From: a virus
Strand: one strand, 5' to 3'
DNA: 47,519 nt
Virus record (IMG/VR): IMGVR_UViG_3300046003_006728
Span: 1-47,519 of that record
Position 1 is the stretch's first letter. Every line of letters starts with the position of its first letter. Under the pieces are notes generated by a model. The model did not search any database. It was not told the origin of the DNA and saw nothing but the letters and a program-made list of their open reading frames with translations. Below are positions 7,199 through 15,324 of this stretch, in pieces. A program made the translations under genes and the position numbers.

Positions 7199-7849
7199 TT
7201 ATTCAATTACTTTAGCTTTGTCAGATTTGATTTTATAAAAATAATCATCATCATCGGACGTAGCCCATTTGTCATGAGATTCACAATGATATTTTCTCAT
7301 GTTTAGTTTGTAATCTGGAATATGTTTGAATGGTTCTGACACCATGCTTGGTTCAGCCCAAAGAATTCTATTGTTGGGATAAGCACAAAAATAACCATCA
7401 AAAAGTTCTATTACATGAGCGCATTTATGTTGCGATGGTTCTTCTGCATAAGAAGTGGAAATGCCTCCAGACATATTTGCATCCCAATCAATTGTAAAGC
7501 GATAAATTCCTTCTTTTTTTGTTCCATCTTTTAATAAAACAACTGCTCTTTTGCCTTTTAAAAACATGAATTGGCAAACATGTGGCGAATAACTAAAGCA
7601 GTCCCAAAGTTGTAATATATGAAAATCTAAATGAGGTGCTTCTGGTTTTTCAAATGGCACTAATGCACTAATTGGTATTTTGTCATAAACCGCGCCAATG
7701 TCTGTCATAACAAGAAATAAAAGAGCGTTCCCTTGAAGACTTTTAATTGCGAAAGCCGTGCCTTCAACTAATTCTCCATGATGCGATTCTAGATTATAAA
7801 GATATTCTTTTCTAATGTAGCACTCGATTGGCGGGATATTAATAATCAT
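7199..7849 (-). CDS. Hypothetical protein (216 aa)
   Basis: The 216-residue protein starts MIINIPPIECYIRKEYLYNL. Its central section has IDWDANMSGGISTSYAEEP and CAYPNNRILWAEPSM, a well-preserved beta-rich region that looks like a conserved phage protein I cannot name. No catalytic motif is visible. It has its own promoter with a 17-nt leader. Confidence 0.7.
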   Translation of the reverse strand: MIINIPPIECYIRKEYLYNLESHHGELVEGTAFAIKSLQGNALLFLVMTDIGAVYDKIPISALVPFEKPEAPHLDFHILQLWDCFSYSPHVCQFMFLKGKRAVVLLKDGTKKEGIYRFTIDWDANMSGGISTSYAEEPSQHKCAHVIELFDGYFCAYPNNRILWAEPSMVSEPFKHIPDYKLNMRKYHCESHDKWATSDDDDYFYKIKSDKAKVIE

Positions 7850-7866
7850 TTTTTAATTGTTAATCT

Positions 7867-7895
7867 ATTATAAAGTTCTGTGAAAATAAGTTCAA
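7867..7895 (-). promoter_or_regulatory. Promoter for 7199-7849
   Basis: TTGAAC, 17-bp spacer, TATAAT; it directly follows the terminator of the upstream gene. Confidence 0.65.
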
Positions 7896-7938
7896 TAAAA
7901 AACACCCCGCTCCAACATTTAAGTGGAGCGGGATGTTT
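7896..7938 (-). terminator. Intrinsic terminator of 7954-8133
   Basis: A 14-bp near-perfect stem (7901-7914 with 7924-7937, containing CCCGCTCCA/TGGAGCGGG) is followed on the minus strand by a run of T. It insulates the gene from the promoter at 7867. Confidence 0.9.
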
Positions 7939-7953
7939 CCAACACATAACACA

Positions 7954-8133
7954 CTACGAAAAAGCTTTTTTATTTCCTGCTGCAAATTCACGGCGAGCGT
8001 TCCTGCGGCGTTTTCTCTGGTTAATTGACCAAGAAATTTGATGAGGTTTGAGAGGTTGTTTTTTAGGTAATAAAGAAGTCTGTTGAATTTCGTCAGCAGG
8101 TGAAACAGTAATCGTGTTTGTAATATCAGTCAT
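7954..8133 (-). CDS. Small basic protein (59 aa)
   Basis: The frame starts MTDITNTITVSPADEIQQTS and ends in an arginine-rich stretch (NQRKRRRNARREF), so nucleic-acid binding is likely by composition. It stands alone: own promoter seven bases from the ATG and a strong terminator directly after the stop. It is divergent from the RuvB-like gene. Confidence 0.75.
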   Translation of the reverse strand: MTDITNTITVSPADEIQQTSLLPKKQPLKPHQISWSINQRKRRRNARREFAAGNKKAFS

Positions 8134-8140
8134 GTTTAAA

Positions 8141-8168
8141 GTTGTATCAGAAATTATCCTTTTGTCAA
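8141..8168 (-). promoter_or_regulatory. Promoter for 7954-8133
   Basis: TTGACA, 16-bp spacer, TACAAC; seven bases to the ATG. It is back to back with the plus-strand promoter at 8183. Confidence 0.7.
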
Positions 8169-8182
8169 GGATAAAAAATATG

Positions 8183-8210
8183 TTGACAATTTCTGAATTT
8201 TAATTACTAT
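8183..8210 (+). promoter_or_regulatory. Promoter of the RuvB-like gene
   Basis: TTGACA, 16-bp spacer, TACTAT; six bases (GACGAC) to the ATG, so the mRNA is predicted to be leaderless. Confidence 0.75.
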
Positions 8211-8216
8211 GACGAC

Positions 8217-9152
8217 ATGCACAACGAAATGTTCAAAAACATCATTGGTCAAAGTAACGTAAAAAGCTTACTCTCTCTTTATATCGAAGCTTATAAAGAA
8301 ACAGAAAGGCTTCCATTTATTAATTTTGTGGGAGCAAAAGGAACTGGAAAGTCTTTTGTGGTTCGCAAATTCCGAGAAGGTCTTCGCCGCAGAGATGGTA
8401 AGAAGCCACCTATTCTTGAAGTGAACTGCGCCACTATTAAAAATGCAGGTCAATTCTTTGAGCAGATTTATCCAGTTTGGGTAAACAATAATGCTTTCTT
8501 GTTTCTTGACGAAATTCACTGCCTTCCTAACGAACTGCAAAGTATTTTTCTTACAATTTTTGACGTTAGAAAAGATCCTGTTCGCATTGTTGAGTTTGAT
8601 GGAATACAATATCAATTTGATTTTACTCAAATTTCTTTTGTTGGTGCAACTACAGACGCACAAAAATTAATTGCACCTTTGCAAGACAGACTCAGAGAAA
8701 TAAGTCTTGAAGAGTATGATAACGAACAACTGTTTGAAATTTTCGAAAACAATCTTGAAAATAAAATCGAAGTTCTCGACTGTGCAAAACAAGAAATAAT
8801 TTCTACTTTTAGAGGTAATCCGCGTGATGTTGTTGTCAAAGCAGAAGATTTAAAAACATTCTCTACAGCTAAACAATATAATAAAATCACAAAACAAATT
8901 TGGAGTTCTTTTTCTCATGTTATGGGAGTAAAACCAATGGGTCTTTCGACTTCAGAAATCCAAGTTATTAAAGCTGTTGGTAAAAAGAGAGAAGCATCTT
9001 TGACTGACATTAGCTCTGTGACTGGATTTGATCGCTCCTTTATTCAAAGAAGTCTAGAGCAAATTTTAGTTCGCAAAAATCTTTTGACGATTGACGGCAA
9101 ACGTAAACTGACAGCAGACGGCGTGAGATTTTATCATCAGCATTGCAAATAA
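8217..9152 (+). CDS. RuvB-like AAA+ ATPase
   Basis: The 311-residue protein has the Holliday-junction branch-migration motor layout: IIGQSNVK at the start, Walker A GAKGTGKS (about residue 40), Walker B FLFLDEIH (about 94), sensor 1 FVGATT (about 141), an arginine-finger segment LQDRLREI and a C-terminal winged helix (LTDISSVTGFDRSFIQRSLE). RuvB works as a hexamer on RuvA-bound junctions; no RuvA or RuvC is in the window. A role in phage recombination or replication-fork processing is likely. It could also be a clamp-loader-like relative, but the RuvB wing is clear. Confidence 0.85.
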   Translation: MHNEMFKNIIGQSNVKSLLSLYIEAYKETERLPFINFVGAKGTGKSFVVRKFREGLRRRDGKKPPILEVNCATIKNAGQFFEQIYPVWVNNNAFLFLDEIHCLPNELQSIFLTIFDVRKDPVRIVEFDGIQYQFDFTQISFVGATTDAQKLIAPLQDRLREISLEEYDNEQLFEIFENNLENKIEVLDCAKQEIISTFRGNPRDVVVKAEDLKTFSTAKQYNKITKQIWSSFSHVMGVKPMGLSTSEIQVIKAVGKKREASLTDISSVTGFDRSFIQRSLEQILVRKNLLTIDGKRKLTADGVRFYHQHCK

Positions 9153-9155
9153 TCA

Positions 9156-9184
9156 TTGACATTCTGTAAATTTTAAATTAGTAT
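9156..9184 (+). promoter_or_regulatory. Promoter for the AT-hook gene
   Basis: TTGACA, 17-bp spacer, TAGTAT; leader of about 26 nt before the ATG at 9211. Confidence 0.65.
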
Positions 9185-9210
9185 AAAAACATACCAAATC
9201 AATAACGAAT

Positions 9211-9456
9211 ATGAACGAACCCATTAAAAGAGGTAGAGGACGACCATCTGGAGCAGTTAGCTTTAGCAACATGACGCTAGAAGAATTAAACGCTCGTTTT
9301 CATAAGTCTCAATTAATTCCTGTGAGCAGAGTCTTTCTGGACAACAGCGGAAAATTTGTAACTTCAAAACAAACAGAACAAATTAATAATGTTGCTTCTG
9401 CAACTCCTACCCCGATTCCATCGGATTCAAAAATCGAAATGTCTTTGAGCGAATGA
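9211..9456 (+). CDS. AT-hook-like small protein (RGRP motif)
   Basis: The 81-residue protein starts MNEPIKRGRGRPSGAVSF, an AT-hook (GRGRP) that binds the minor groove of AT-rich DNA. A domain with LIPVSRVFL follows and then a disordered tail. Small proteins with an RGRPSG start and an 'L.PVSR' core are common in phages; their function is not known. Its stop overlaps the ATG of the next gene (ATGA). Confidence 0.75.
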   Translation: MNEPIKRGRGRPSGAVSFSNMTLEELNARFHKSQLIPVSRVFLDNSGKFVTSKQTEQINNVASATPTPIPSDSKIEMSLSE

Positions 9457-9707
9457 AAACTATTTTAGAAGCCGTCAAAGATGCAGACGAGGTAGAAGTT
9501 GATGCTCTATTTGCTCTTCTTAAATACAAATCAATTGGAATTTTAAGAAAGTTAAAATGTATGGCTTTAGTGCTTGACATTAACGAAGAAACTGTGCTTA
9601 ATGAAGCACCGAAAGATAAAGAGGGACGAATTTTGGATCACGAAACTCGTCATGCAATTCACAATGAACTAATTATTATATCAAAACAATACCAAAAAAA
9701 CAAATGA
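9453..9707 (+). CDS. Hypothetical helical protein (84 aa)
   Basis: This mostly helical acidic protein (MKTILEAVKDADEVEVDALF start) overlaps both its neighbours by four bases, so it belongs to a three-gene translationally coupled unit. No family recognised. Confidence 0.65.
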   Translation: MKTILEAVKDADEVEVDALFALLKYKSIGILRKLKCMALVLDINEETVLNEAPKDKEGRILDHETRHAIHNELIIISKQYQKNK

Positions 9708-9898
9708 ATAACATTAACTTCTACGAAGTAATTGACAAGCGAGGCAGATGGATGGGTAGCTATTCAAAACAACTAGATTCTGTAATTGATGTCGGAGCTT
9801 CTGCACTCTCAATGGCGCAAATGAATGCGAAAAGAAACGAAGGTAAAATCTTTTCTGTTACCTTTAATCAAGAGAGGGAGCTTGTCCAACCAAAATAA
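9704..9898 (+). CDS. Small hypothetical protein (64 aa)
   Basis: MNNINFYEVIDKRGRWMGSY at the start, then a helix and a short strand (KIFSVTF). It is the third gene of the coupled unit starting at 9211. No family recognised. Confidence 0.6.
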   Translation: MNNINFYEVIDKRGRWMGSYSKQLDSVIDVGASALSMAQMNAKRNEGKIFSVTFNQERELVQPK

Positions 9899-9901
9899 GG
9901 G

Positions 9902-9929
9902 TTGAAAACATTATAAAAAGGTGTAAAAT
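9902..9929 (+). promoter_or_regulatory. Promoter for 9936-10307
   Basis: TTGAAA, 16-bp spacer, TAAAAT; six bases to a GTG start. Confidence 0.6.
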
Positions 9930-9935
9930 TATATA

Positions 9936-10307
9936 GTGAAAACTATCGTTAAAAAAACAATTAATCTGGAAACTAAGAGGCACGATTTTGACAATGAATT
10001 TGCCTATCTTGAAGTTTGGTCAAACGCTCATTTAAAAGATTGCTTCTTTGCAGAAAAAGATTTTCTTTATCTAGATGGTTCGCTAAAAAATGGTGGGAAA
10101 AAATACTTCTTTTCTAAATATACTGGAGAAGATGTAGAAAAAATAATCAAGCCATTGAATTATGAAAATTTTACATCCTTTAATAAATTATACTTTTATA
10201 ATGAAGAAGGAGATATCGTAAGAATTGATGGGGTTCTCGCCTCAGATACGGAATCTGAATTCTTAATTAAAGAAGAAGAGGAAGAAGAATTTAACGAAGA
10301 AGAATAA
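9936..10307 (+). CDS. Hypothetical protein with acidic tail (GTG start)
   Basis: The 123-residue product ends in a run of Glu (KEEEEEEFNEEE). The start is GTG, placed six bases from the -10 just like the ATG-started leaderless genes, which supports the call. No domain recognised; the acidic tail might act as a DNA mimic but that is speculation. Confidence 0.65.
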   Translation: MKTIVKKTINLETKRHDFDNEFAYLEVWSNAHLKDCFFAEKDFLYLDGSLKNGGKKYFFSKYTGEDVEKIIKPLNYENFTSFNKLYFYNEEGDIVRIDGVLASDTESEFLIKEEEEEEFNEEE

Positions 10308-10310
10308 ATC

Positions 10311-10520
10311 ATGATTACTTATATTGTAAGAGACATTAGCGAAAAAACAAATCCTGTTAGTATTTTTAAATCCCCAAATCTGAAAGAAACAACCGCAAAG
10401 TTTCAAGATTATTGTGAGCAAGATACAAAAGGAACATTTGAAATTGTAAAACAAGAAGTTATTACTGAAAGAATTACTGTTTCTGACGATTTTAGGCAAG
10501 CTAAATTTGATTTCGCCTAA
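10311..10520 (+). CDS. Small hypothetical protein (69 aa)
   Basis: MITYIVRDISEKTNPVSIFK start; alternating strands and one helix. It follows the GTG gene by 3 bases and is presumably co-transcribed. No family recognised. Confidence 0.6.
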   Translation: MITYIVRDISEKTNPVSIFKSPNLKETTAKFQDYCEQDTKGTFEIVKQEVITERITVSDDFRQAKFDFA

Positions 10521-10537
10521 TTTTTATTAAAAACATC

Positions 10538-10565
10538 TTGACTTGTGGCGACTTTTTGCCATAAT
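10538..10565 (+). promoter_or_regulatory. Promoter of rIIA
   Basis: TTGACT, 16-bp spacer, CATAAT; the leader is about 40 nt and holds a hairpin. Confidence 0.65.
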
Positions 10566-10571
10566 CAGCCC

Positions 10572-10590
10572 GTGCGAGGAAATTCCGCAC
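10572..10590 (+). promoter_or_regulatory. 5' leader hairpin of rIIA
   Basis: GTGCG and CGCAC form a 5-bp stem around an AGGAAATTC loop, right at the predicted 5' end of the rIIA mRNA. It presents a Shine-Dalgarno-like AGGA in the loop, about 30 nt before the ATG, too far to be the ribosome site by itself. A stabilising or protein-binding role is possible. Confidence 0.45.
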
Positions 10591-10611
10591 ATTGTTAAAT
10601 TTGTTAAAAAT

Positions 10612-12498
10612 ATGAAAAACATTGCACAAGACAACCGTATCATCTCTTTTGGAGAAATGACTTCATCTGTTATGGGTATCGACCCAAAAAATGCAGGTCG
10701 AATCACTAAATTTCTTCGTGACAGCATCTATTCTGATAAGATTTTAGCTCCTATCAGAGAAACAATTATGAACGCTCTTGACGAGCATCTTAAATATAAT
10801 GTTGACAAACCTGTTTTCTGCGGAATTCGCAAAGAAGCTGATAAAAACGAATTTTTTGTTCGTGATCATGCTAAGGGTTTGTCTGAACAAGATGTTCGTG
10901 AAGTTTTTGGTATGTATGGCTCTTCTTCCAAGAGGGAAAACAATACTCAAAGTGGAATGTTTGGCATTGGTGCGTTAGCTCCATTCGCTTATTCAGATAC
11001 TTTCTTTGTGGTTTCTCACTTTAACGGAGTAAAATCTACATATACTTGTGCTTTGGGTGGCGATGAAGATAATGTTTCTGTTGGACATATTTATAATATC
11101 GACACTTGCGAAACTAAAGAATCTGGTTTGGAGATTATTATTCCTATAAAAAATCAAGATTTAACACAGTTTTCTACAAAAATTAAAAACTTTGTTAGTT
11201 TTTCTCCATACGAAATTGTGGCAAACATTTTGGGCATGGAAATCAAACCAAACAAATGTGTTTATTCTAAAAAAGTAAATGACTTTAACATCAGACTTTT
11301 AAAAGTAGAAGATAATTATGCTAATAAAGATCTTGTGTATCAAATGGGAGGCAATACTTATGCTTCTGATTTCTTCAACAACAATGGAATAAAAATTAAA
11401 TCAAACCATCGTTTGATTGTTGACATTCCTATTGGCAAATGCTCAATCACTTTGAGTCGAGAAGGTTTTGAAGAAACACAAAAGAATCAAAAAGTTTTTT
11501 CTGAAATAGAAGAAATTTTAAACTGCCTTTCTGAAGAAGATATTTCTCAATTTAAAACAAAAGATGTTTTAGAGTTAATTGAAGACAATCTCCTAAACAT
11601 GATGAAGTGTTATCAAGGAGATATTTTTGAAGCTTATCCAAAATCCATATACAATGAAGTTTGGAAATTTGTTTCTCATGTCTGCAAACAAACTTCTTAT
11701 GGTGATATTAAAAAATATAAAGATAAAAGTCTTTGCGTTATCATTCCTAAAAATGGAGCAACATCATACTGGAAAGGCAAAGTGGATTCGTATCTTCAAG
11801 AACAGCAAATCGGAGCTTATCTTGTTGAAGAAGTATCTAATTTTGACATTACACAATTACAAGATAAACTTCACATTGTTCACGCCAAAAAGCTTCCTTA
11901 TCCAAAAGTCAGCAAAGATAGCTCAAGATATTCTGTATATTATCGCGGAAATAAAAAAGGTGTTTTCAATGCTTTGGAATTTTTTAATTACGTAGCAGAA
12001 AAATCTGGCTGGAATGTTCAGGCAAAAACAGAAAAAGAAGCTACCGCTTTATTGAAAGAGAAACAGGAAAACATTAAAAATAAAAGCGATCTTGAGGAAA
12101 TTTCTTTTGGAAATAAAAAATCAATTTCTGCAAATAGTTACATATACTCTTCAAACTCTGATTGTTTTGTCAAGAAAATTGAAAGTATTGGTTTTATTAA
12201 CGCAAGAAGTTCTAAATTTTCCGATATCGTAACATCACTTAATAAAAAGCATATTGAAGAATTAGAAAAAAACAGATTTGTTTCTGATGCTAAAAAGCAT
12301 TGGGTTAGTTTTAATAGTAGAACCATAAGAGTATTAGAGAAGCCAGAAAAAGCTAAAAGGTTTCTTGAGGTTTTGAATAAAATTATAAATGAAAATTCTT
12401 TGAGAGGTAAGCTTCTTAAAAATATGGATTCTTCTTATAGTTATCGCACCGTATGTTTACACAGAGAAGAGTTGAGAAAAATCTTGAAGATTGCCTGA
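10612..12498 (+). CDS. rIIA: RIIA-like protein (GHKL ATPase fold)
   Basis: The 628-residue protein matches T4 rIIA: a Bergerat ATP-binding fold with the N-box IRETIMNALDEHLKY (about residue 45), RDHAKGLSEQDVREVFGMYG, and SGMFGIGALAPFAYSD (about 125). In T4, rIIA and rIIB protect against lambda Rex exclusion and help replication at the membrane. The ATG at 10612 is the first one after a good promoter; the TTG at 10543 lies in the -35. rIIB follows with its own promoter, preserving the T4 order. Confidence 0.9.
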   Translation: MKNIAQDNRIISFGEMTSSVMGIDPKNAGRITKFLRDSIYSDKILAPIRETIMNALDEHLKYNVDKPVFCGIRKEADKNEFFVRDHAKGLSEQDVREVFGMYGSSSKRENNTQSGMFGIGALAPFAYSDTFFVVSHFNGVKSTYTCALGGDEDNVSVGHIYNIDTCETKESGLEIIIPIKNQDLTQFSTKIKNFVSFSPYEIVANILGMEIKPNKCVYSKKVNDFNIRLLKVEDNYANKDLVYQMGGNTYASDFFNNNGIKIKSNHRLIVDIPIGKCSITLSREGFEETQKNQKVFSEIEEILNCLSEEDISQFKTKDVLELIEDNLLNMMKCYQGDIFEAYPKSIYNEVWKFVSHVCKQTSYGDIKKYKDKSLCVIIPKNGATSYWKGKVDSYLQEQQIGAYLVEEVSNFDITQLQDKLHIVHAKKLPYPKVSKDSSRYSVYYRGNKKGVFNALEFFNYVAEKSGWNVQAKTEKEATALLKEKQENIKNKSDLEEISFGNKKSISANSYIYSSNSDCFVKKIESIGFINARSSKFSDIVTSLNKKHIEELEKNRFVSDAKKHWVSFNSRTIRVLEKPEKAKRFLEVLNKIINENSLRGKLLKNMDSSYSYRTVCLHREELRKILKIA

Positions 12499-12504
12499 TT
12501 TTTA

Positions 12505-12532
12505 TTGACAAAACTTCTTGGATATATATAAT
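12505..12532 (+). promoter_or_regulatory. Promoter of rIIB
   Basis: TTGACA, 16-bp spacer, perfect TATAAT, seven bases after the rIIA stop; leader about 37 nt. Confidence 0.8.
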
Positions 12533-12569
12533 CACCCCACGAACGACAAAAATAGCAATAAACACAAAT

Positions 12570-13568
12570 ATGAAATACATTCTTAATTCCCACGGCATTA
12601 CTTTCTTCCACAATGGAAAGCCAATTAACGTCAACAAACAAGAACTTCGTTATGCAAAGATTTTGAAAGCTTTTGATCTTCCAGAATCTCAGCAGACGCA
12701 AGCAATCGTTGCAATCTTGGACGAACCAAAAACTATTCTTAAAGAAGCAGAGAAAAGTGGTTTTTCTTTTGGTGATGATGGCGTTCGCATTGATGGAGAG
12801 CTTCTTCCACAGGTTCTTTCTGATAAAATCGAATCTTTAAAATCAGAGGGTCTGCCAATTACTTTGCTGCTAAACTTCTGGCGTAATCTTCGCTTGAATC
12901 CTTCGTCTTCATCTGTAACAGAACTTTATGATTTCCTCTCTTACAAAGAACTTCCAATCACAGAAGATGGATGCTTCCTTGCGTACAGAGGTCTTCAAGA
13001 AAATTTTTATTCTGTTCATGGAAATACAAAAACAAAAGTTTTGAAGGGTAAAGTGAATTCTTTTGGTCAAATCTACAATGGCGTTGATGAAGAAATTCTA
13101 GTAGAAAGAAATCAAGTTGATGATAATAGAGACAATGGTTGCTCTTTTGGTATTCACGCTGGCTCTTACGAGTATGCAAAGAGTTGGAGTCGTGGGAAAG
13201 TTGTTGTGGTAAAAATTAATCCAAAAGATGTTGTTTCTGTTCCAACAGATTCCAACTGCCAGAAGTTGCGTTGTTGCGGTTACAAGATTATTTCAGAAGT
13301 GCAACAAGAAATTTTAGCACCAGCCACAGATTCTGATGCTAACAGCTATCAGCACGAAGAACAGAAAGAGCTTTCTAATTTCGAGCAGAAGATTAAAAAC
13401 TACCTTATTAAAAAAGAAGGTCAAGGATATAATAAAGTTTCCTTAAAGAAGATTAGAAATTCTTTTTCTCCAGATTATCCAAGTAAAGAAAGAACTTTGG
13501 CTGCGATTGATTCGCTTGGTTATGTTTGGCAGTTTGAAGATGGCAAAGAGATTGTAGTCTTAAATTGA
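12570..13568 (+). CDS. rIIB: RIIB-like protein
   Basis: The 332-residue product matches T4 rIIB: NFWRNLRLNPSSSSVTELYD, LPITEDGCFLAYRGL, then RNQVDDNRDNGCSFGIHAGS, VVVKINPKDVVSVPTD and the CCGYKII strand. In T4 it acts with rIIA at the host membrane. A C-terminal part of about 80 residues after the rIIB core (from EEQKELSNFE) ends in a winged-helix-like segment. The start at 12570 is the first ATG after the promoter; the longer frame overlapping rIIA is not used. Confidence 0.92.
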   Translation: MKYILNSHGITFFHNGKPINVNKQELRYAKILKAFDLPESQQTQAIVAILDEPKTILKEAEKSGFSFGDDGVRIDGELLPQVLSDKIESLKSEGLPITLLLNFWRNLRLNPSSSSVTELYDFLSYKELPITEDGCFLAYRGLQENFYSVHGNTKTKVLKGKVNSFGQIYNGVDEEILVERNQVDDNRDNGCSFGIHAGSYEYAKSWSRGKVVVVKINPKDVVSVPTDSNCQKLRCCGYKIISEVQQEILAPATDSDANSYQHEEQKELSNFEQKIKNYLIKKEGQGYNKVSLKKIRNSFSPDYPSKERTLAAIDSLGYVWQFEDGKEIVVLN

Positions 13569-13587
13569 AATTTTAACAATAAAGATA

Positions 13588-13616
13588 TTGACAATCCCGA
13601 CTTTAAATAGTAAAAC
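13588..13616 (+). promoter_or_regulatory. Promoter for 13626-13880
   Basis: TTGACA, 17-bp spacer, TAAAAC; nine bases to the ATG. Confidence 0.65.
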
Positions 13617-13625
13617 TCTCGCGAC

Positions 13626-13880
13626 ATGAAATACTACATTGCTGAAATTACCGTCCATGTAAATGGTTTTGAAAAACATATCAAGAGTTTGATACAGGCA
13701 GATTCGCCAGAAAATGCTCTTGAACAAGCTTGTGAGGATCAACTTCATAACGATGCAGAAGATGGATCTGGATGGCAGAACGAACAACTTATTGATGGCA
13801 ACTTTGATTTTGTCTATGAACCTTATCAAGCAGTTGAAGTCAAACCAGAACACGTTGAAATCCTTAAACAATATCTATAA
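13626..13880 (+). CDS. Small hypothetical protein (84 aa)
   Basis: An alpha/beta protein beginning MKYYIAEITVHVNGFEKHIK with an amphipathic helix (SPENALEQACEDQL) and an acidic C-terminal half. No family recognised. The stop TAA is followed directly by the next ATG. Confidence 0.65.
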   Translation: MKYYIAEITVHVNGFEKHIKSLIQADSPENALEQACEDQLHNDAEDGSGWQNEQLIDGNFDFVYEPYQAVEVKPEHVEILKQYL

Positions 13881-14306
13881 ATGAAAAATAGACAACGCTG
13901 GCTAACCAAAAAAATTAAAGGCGATTACATCGAAAACGACGATTTGATTCGCATTGTAATGTTTGAGACATTCTTGCATTACATCAAAGAAGAGCTTTCT
14001 ATAATGGCAATTTTTAAAGATAAAAAAGCCAAAGAAATGACTGTTGATGAATTCTTTGATTATGATTGGAAAAAGGATCTTGCAGATAGTCATATAACAC
14101 AAGAGGAGGTCGAATGCTTCATCGCTCGCCAAAAAGAATTAAAGAAAGCGTATTATTATATCACAGAAGAAAGAGAAATTTTAAACAAACAATTCTATAT
14201 GACTATGGATCTGGACGAAGCGGAATCACTTGAAAAAGAAATGACTGACAAAGACGAAAGAACTCTTGCAATCATTCTCAAGCATCGCTTGACTCTATGG
14301 ACTTGA
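13881..14306 (+). CDS. Hypothetical helical protein (141 aa)
   Basis: A helix-rich, charged protein starting MKNRQRWLTKKIKGDYIEND, with a long helix around residues 60-110. Its ATG abuts the preceding stop, so it is co-translated. The N-terminal K-R-rich start and WLTKKIK motif look conserved among phages but carry no named function. Confidence 0.65.
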   Translation: MKNRQRWLTKKIKGDYIENDDLIRIVMFETFLHYIKEELSIMAIFKDKKAKEMTVDEFFDYDWKKDLADSHITQEEVECFIARQKELKKAYYYITEEREILNKQFYMTMDLDEAESLEKEMTDKDERTLAIILKHRLTLWT

Positions 14307-14326
14307 ATTAAAGTGTAAATAAACGC

Positions 14327-14428
14327 ATGAGTATTTTTTGGATGTTATTATTTGTTTCAGTTATTTTATTATTTTTTGGAGTTATCTTCTTAGAAAATGA
14401 TGATGATGATGATTATTATAAAAAATAA
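14327..14428 (+). CDS. Single-span membrane micropeptide with Asp run (33 aa)
   Basis: The frame encodes one hydrophobic helix (MSIFWMLLFVSVILLFFGVI) followed by ENDDDDDYYKK. It sits right after the preceding gene and is preceded by a GTGTAAATA motif that could be an extended -10. Holin-like or membrane-modulating roles are possible; evidence is only compositional. Confidence 0.45.
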   Translation: MSIFWMLLFVSVILLFFGVIFLENDDDDDYYKK

Positions 14429-14470
14429 TTTAATTTAATTAAAAATTACATTTGTTTATAAATTACCCCC

Positions 14471-14788
14471 ATGTCAAATTATATTAAAAATATTAGCATA
14501 AAAGAAATAAAGGAAAAGTATTTTGGCAATCATGGATTCGTGATGAATTCAAGTATGCCAGTAAGAGAAAGCGGGATTGTAAACTTAGCCAACGCAATCA
14601 AAAACGCTGGTATTTCAAAGGATTTTCCCATATTGGTATCTCAAGACGGAAATAATACAATCTTTGTTTATGGTGAGTTTAATGCGCCCCAATTCTTTCA
14701 AAGAGCAGATCAATTTTCAATGATTGGTATGGCTACAATTACCCCCTTATTGTTTTTTTTAGAACAGTATAATGAAACGGAAGTTTAA
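14471..14788 (+). CDS. Hypothetical protein (105 aa)
   Basis: The product starts MSNYIKNISIKEIKEKYFGN and has an IKNAGISKDFPILVSQDGN stretch that reads like a strand-helix-strand unit. It is unrecognised. The ATG at 14471 is 8 bases after a TATAAA sequence with no clear -35. Confidence 0.6.
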   Translation: MSNYIKNISIKEIKEKYFGNHGFVMNSSMPVRESGIVNLANAIKNAGISKDFPILVSQDGNNTIFVYGEFNAPQFFQRADQFSMIGMATITPLLFFLEQYNETEV

Positions 14789-15059
14789 AATGGTTTTACA
14801 ATAGAAACATCCTTTTAAATAAATCAGTCGTTTTAATATAGGCGTAGATAGAAGAAGAAAGTTATTAGTTACTTACTCGATAGAGTAACTAGAATAACAA
14901 ACCAAAACACTAGATAACATATAGGAATATAGAGTATAAGAAGATATAAGGATAGAGATAAGAGAAGATTAAAGATATTTAAAGGTGAGGTGATGTAAGG
15001 AGGTAGTGGGTCTGCCTTATCCTCTCTATATAAAATAAAGCTTTTTTTCAATCTAACAT
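14789..15059. other. Purine-rich stretch without a convincing gene
   Basis: About 270 bases in which the plus strand is mostly A and G from 14840 to 15010. The only frame is a minus-strand one of 60 codons starting with TTG (14869-15051); its hydrophobic product is what pyrimidine-rich minus DNA would give by chance. A short inverted repeat (GTTAC / GTAAC, about 14875) is the only structure I see. Confidence 0.5.
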
Positions 15060-15087
15060 TTTACCCGCCAGCAATCCCTTATACTAT
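15060..15087 (+). promoter_or_regulatory. Promoter for 15115-15324
   Basis: TTTACC, 16-bp spacer, TACTAT; leader about 27 nt with no Shine-Dalgarno sequence. A TCTAACA sequence lies just before the -35. Confidence 0.6.
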
Positions 15088-15114
15088 AAGCATCAGACAA
15101 AACAAAACAAAATT

Positions 15115-15324
15115 ATGGACAGCGAAACACAGGAAAAATTAAATAAAATTTCGTTCAATTTGGGCAGTTTTAGTATTCAAATAATCGTTTTGATTCTTTT
15201 AAGCTGGCTTTCATCTTATTGTTGGAATTTATCTTTTGCTACATTGTTCGATCTACCAGAGATAACAACTATACAGTTTGTTTGTATCAAATGGCTCATC
15301 TACTTCATCTTCAATAGAAAATAA
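15115..15324 (+). CDS. Membrane protein (69 aa), holin candidate
   Basis: The product has two hydrophobic segments (about residues 17-36 and 50-67) with short polar ends and starts MDSETQEKLNKIS. It is followed immediately by a 26-residue membrane peptide and lies 2 kb upstream of the lysozyme, so a lysis role is conceivable. No holin family is recognised and this is inference only. Confidence 0.55.
   Translation: MDSETQEKLNKISFNLGSFSIQIIVLILLSWLSSYCWNLSFATLFDLPEITTIQFVCIKWLIYFIFNRK

Noticed and set aside
8217-9152. Clamp-loader subunit instead of RuvB
   Set aside because: The ATPase core would fit either, but the C-terminal winged helix and the DEIH Walker B follow RuvB.
12453-13568. Long rIIB frame beginning inside rIIA
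   Set aside because: The rIIB promoter lies downstream of this start and the T4-like N-terminus begins at the ATG at 12570.
14869-15051. Hydrophobic minus-strand frame of 60 codons
   Set aside because: TTG start, no ribosome site, and hydrophobicity explained by the purine-rich opposite strand. Kept only as a low-level possibility.
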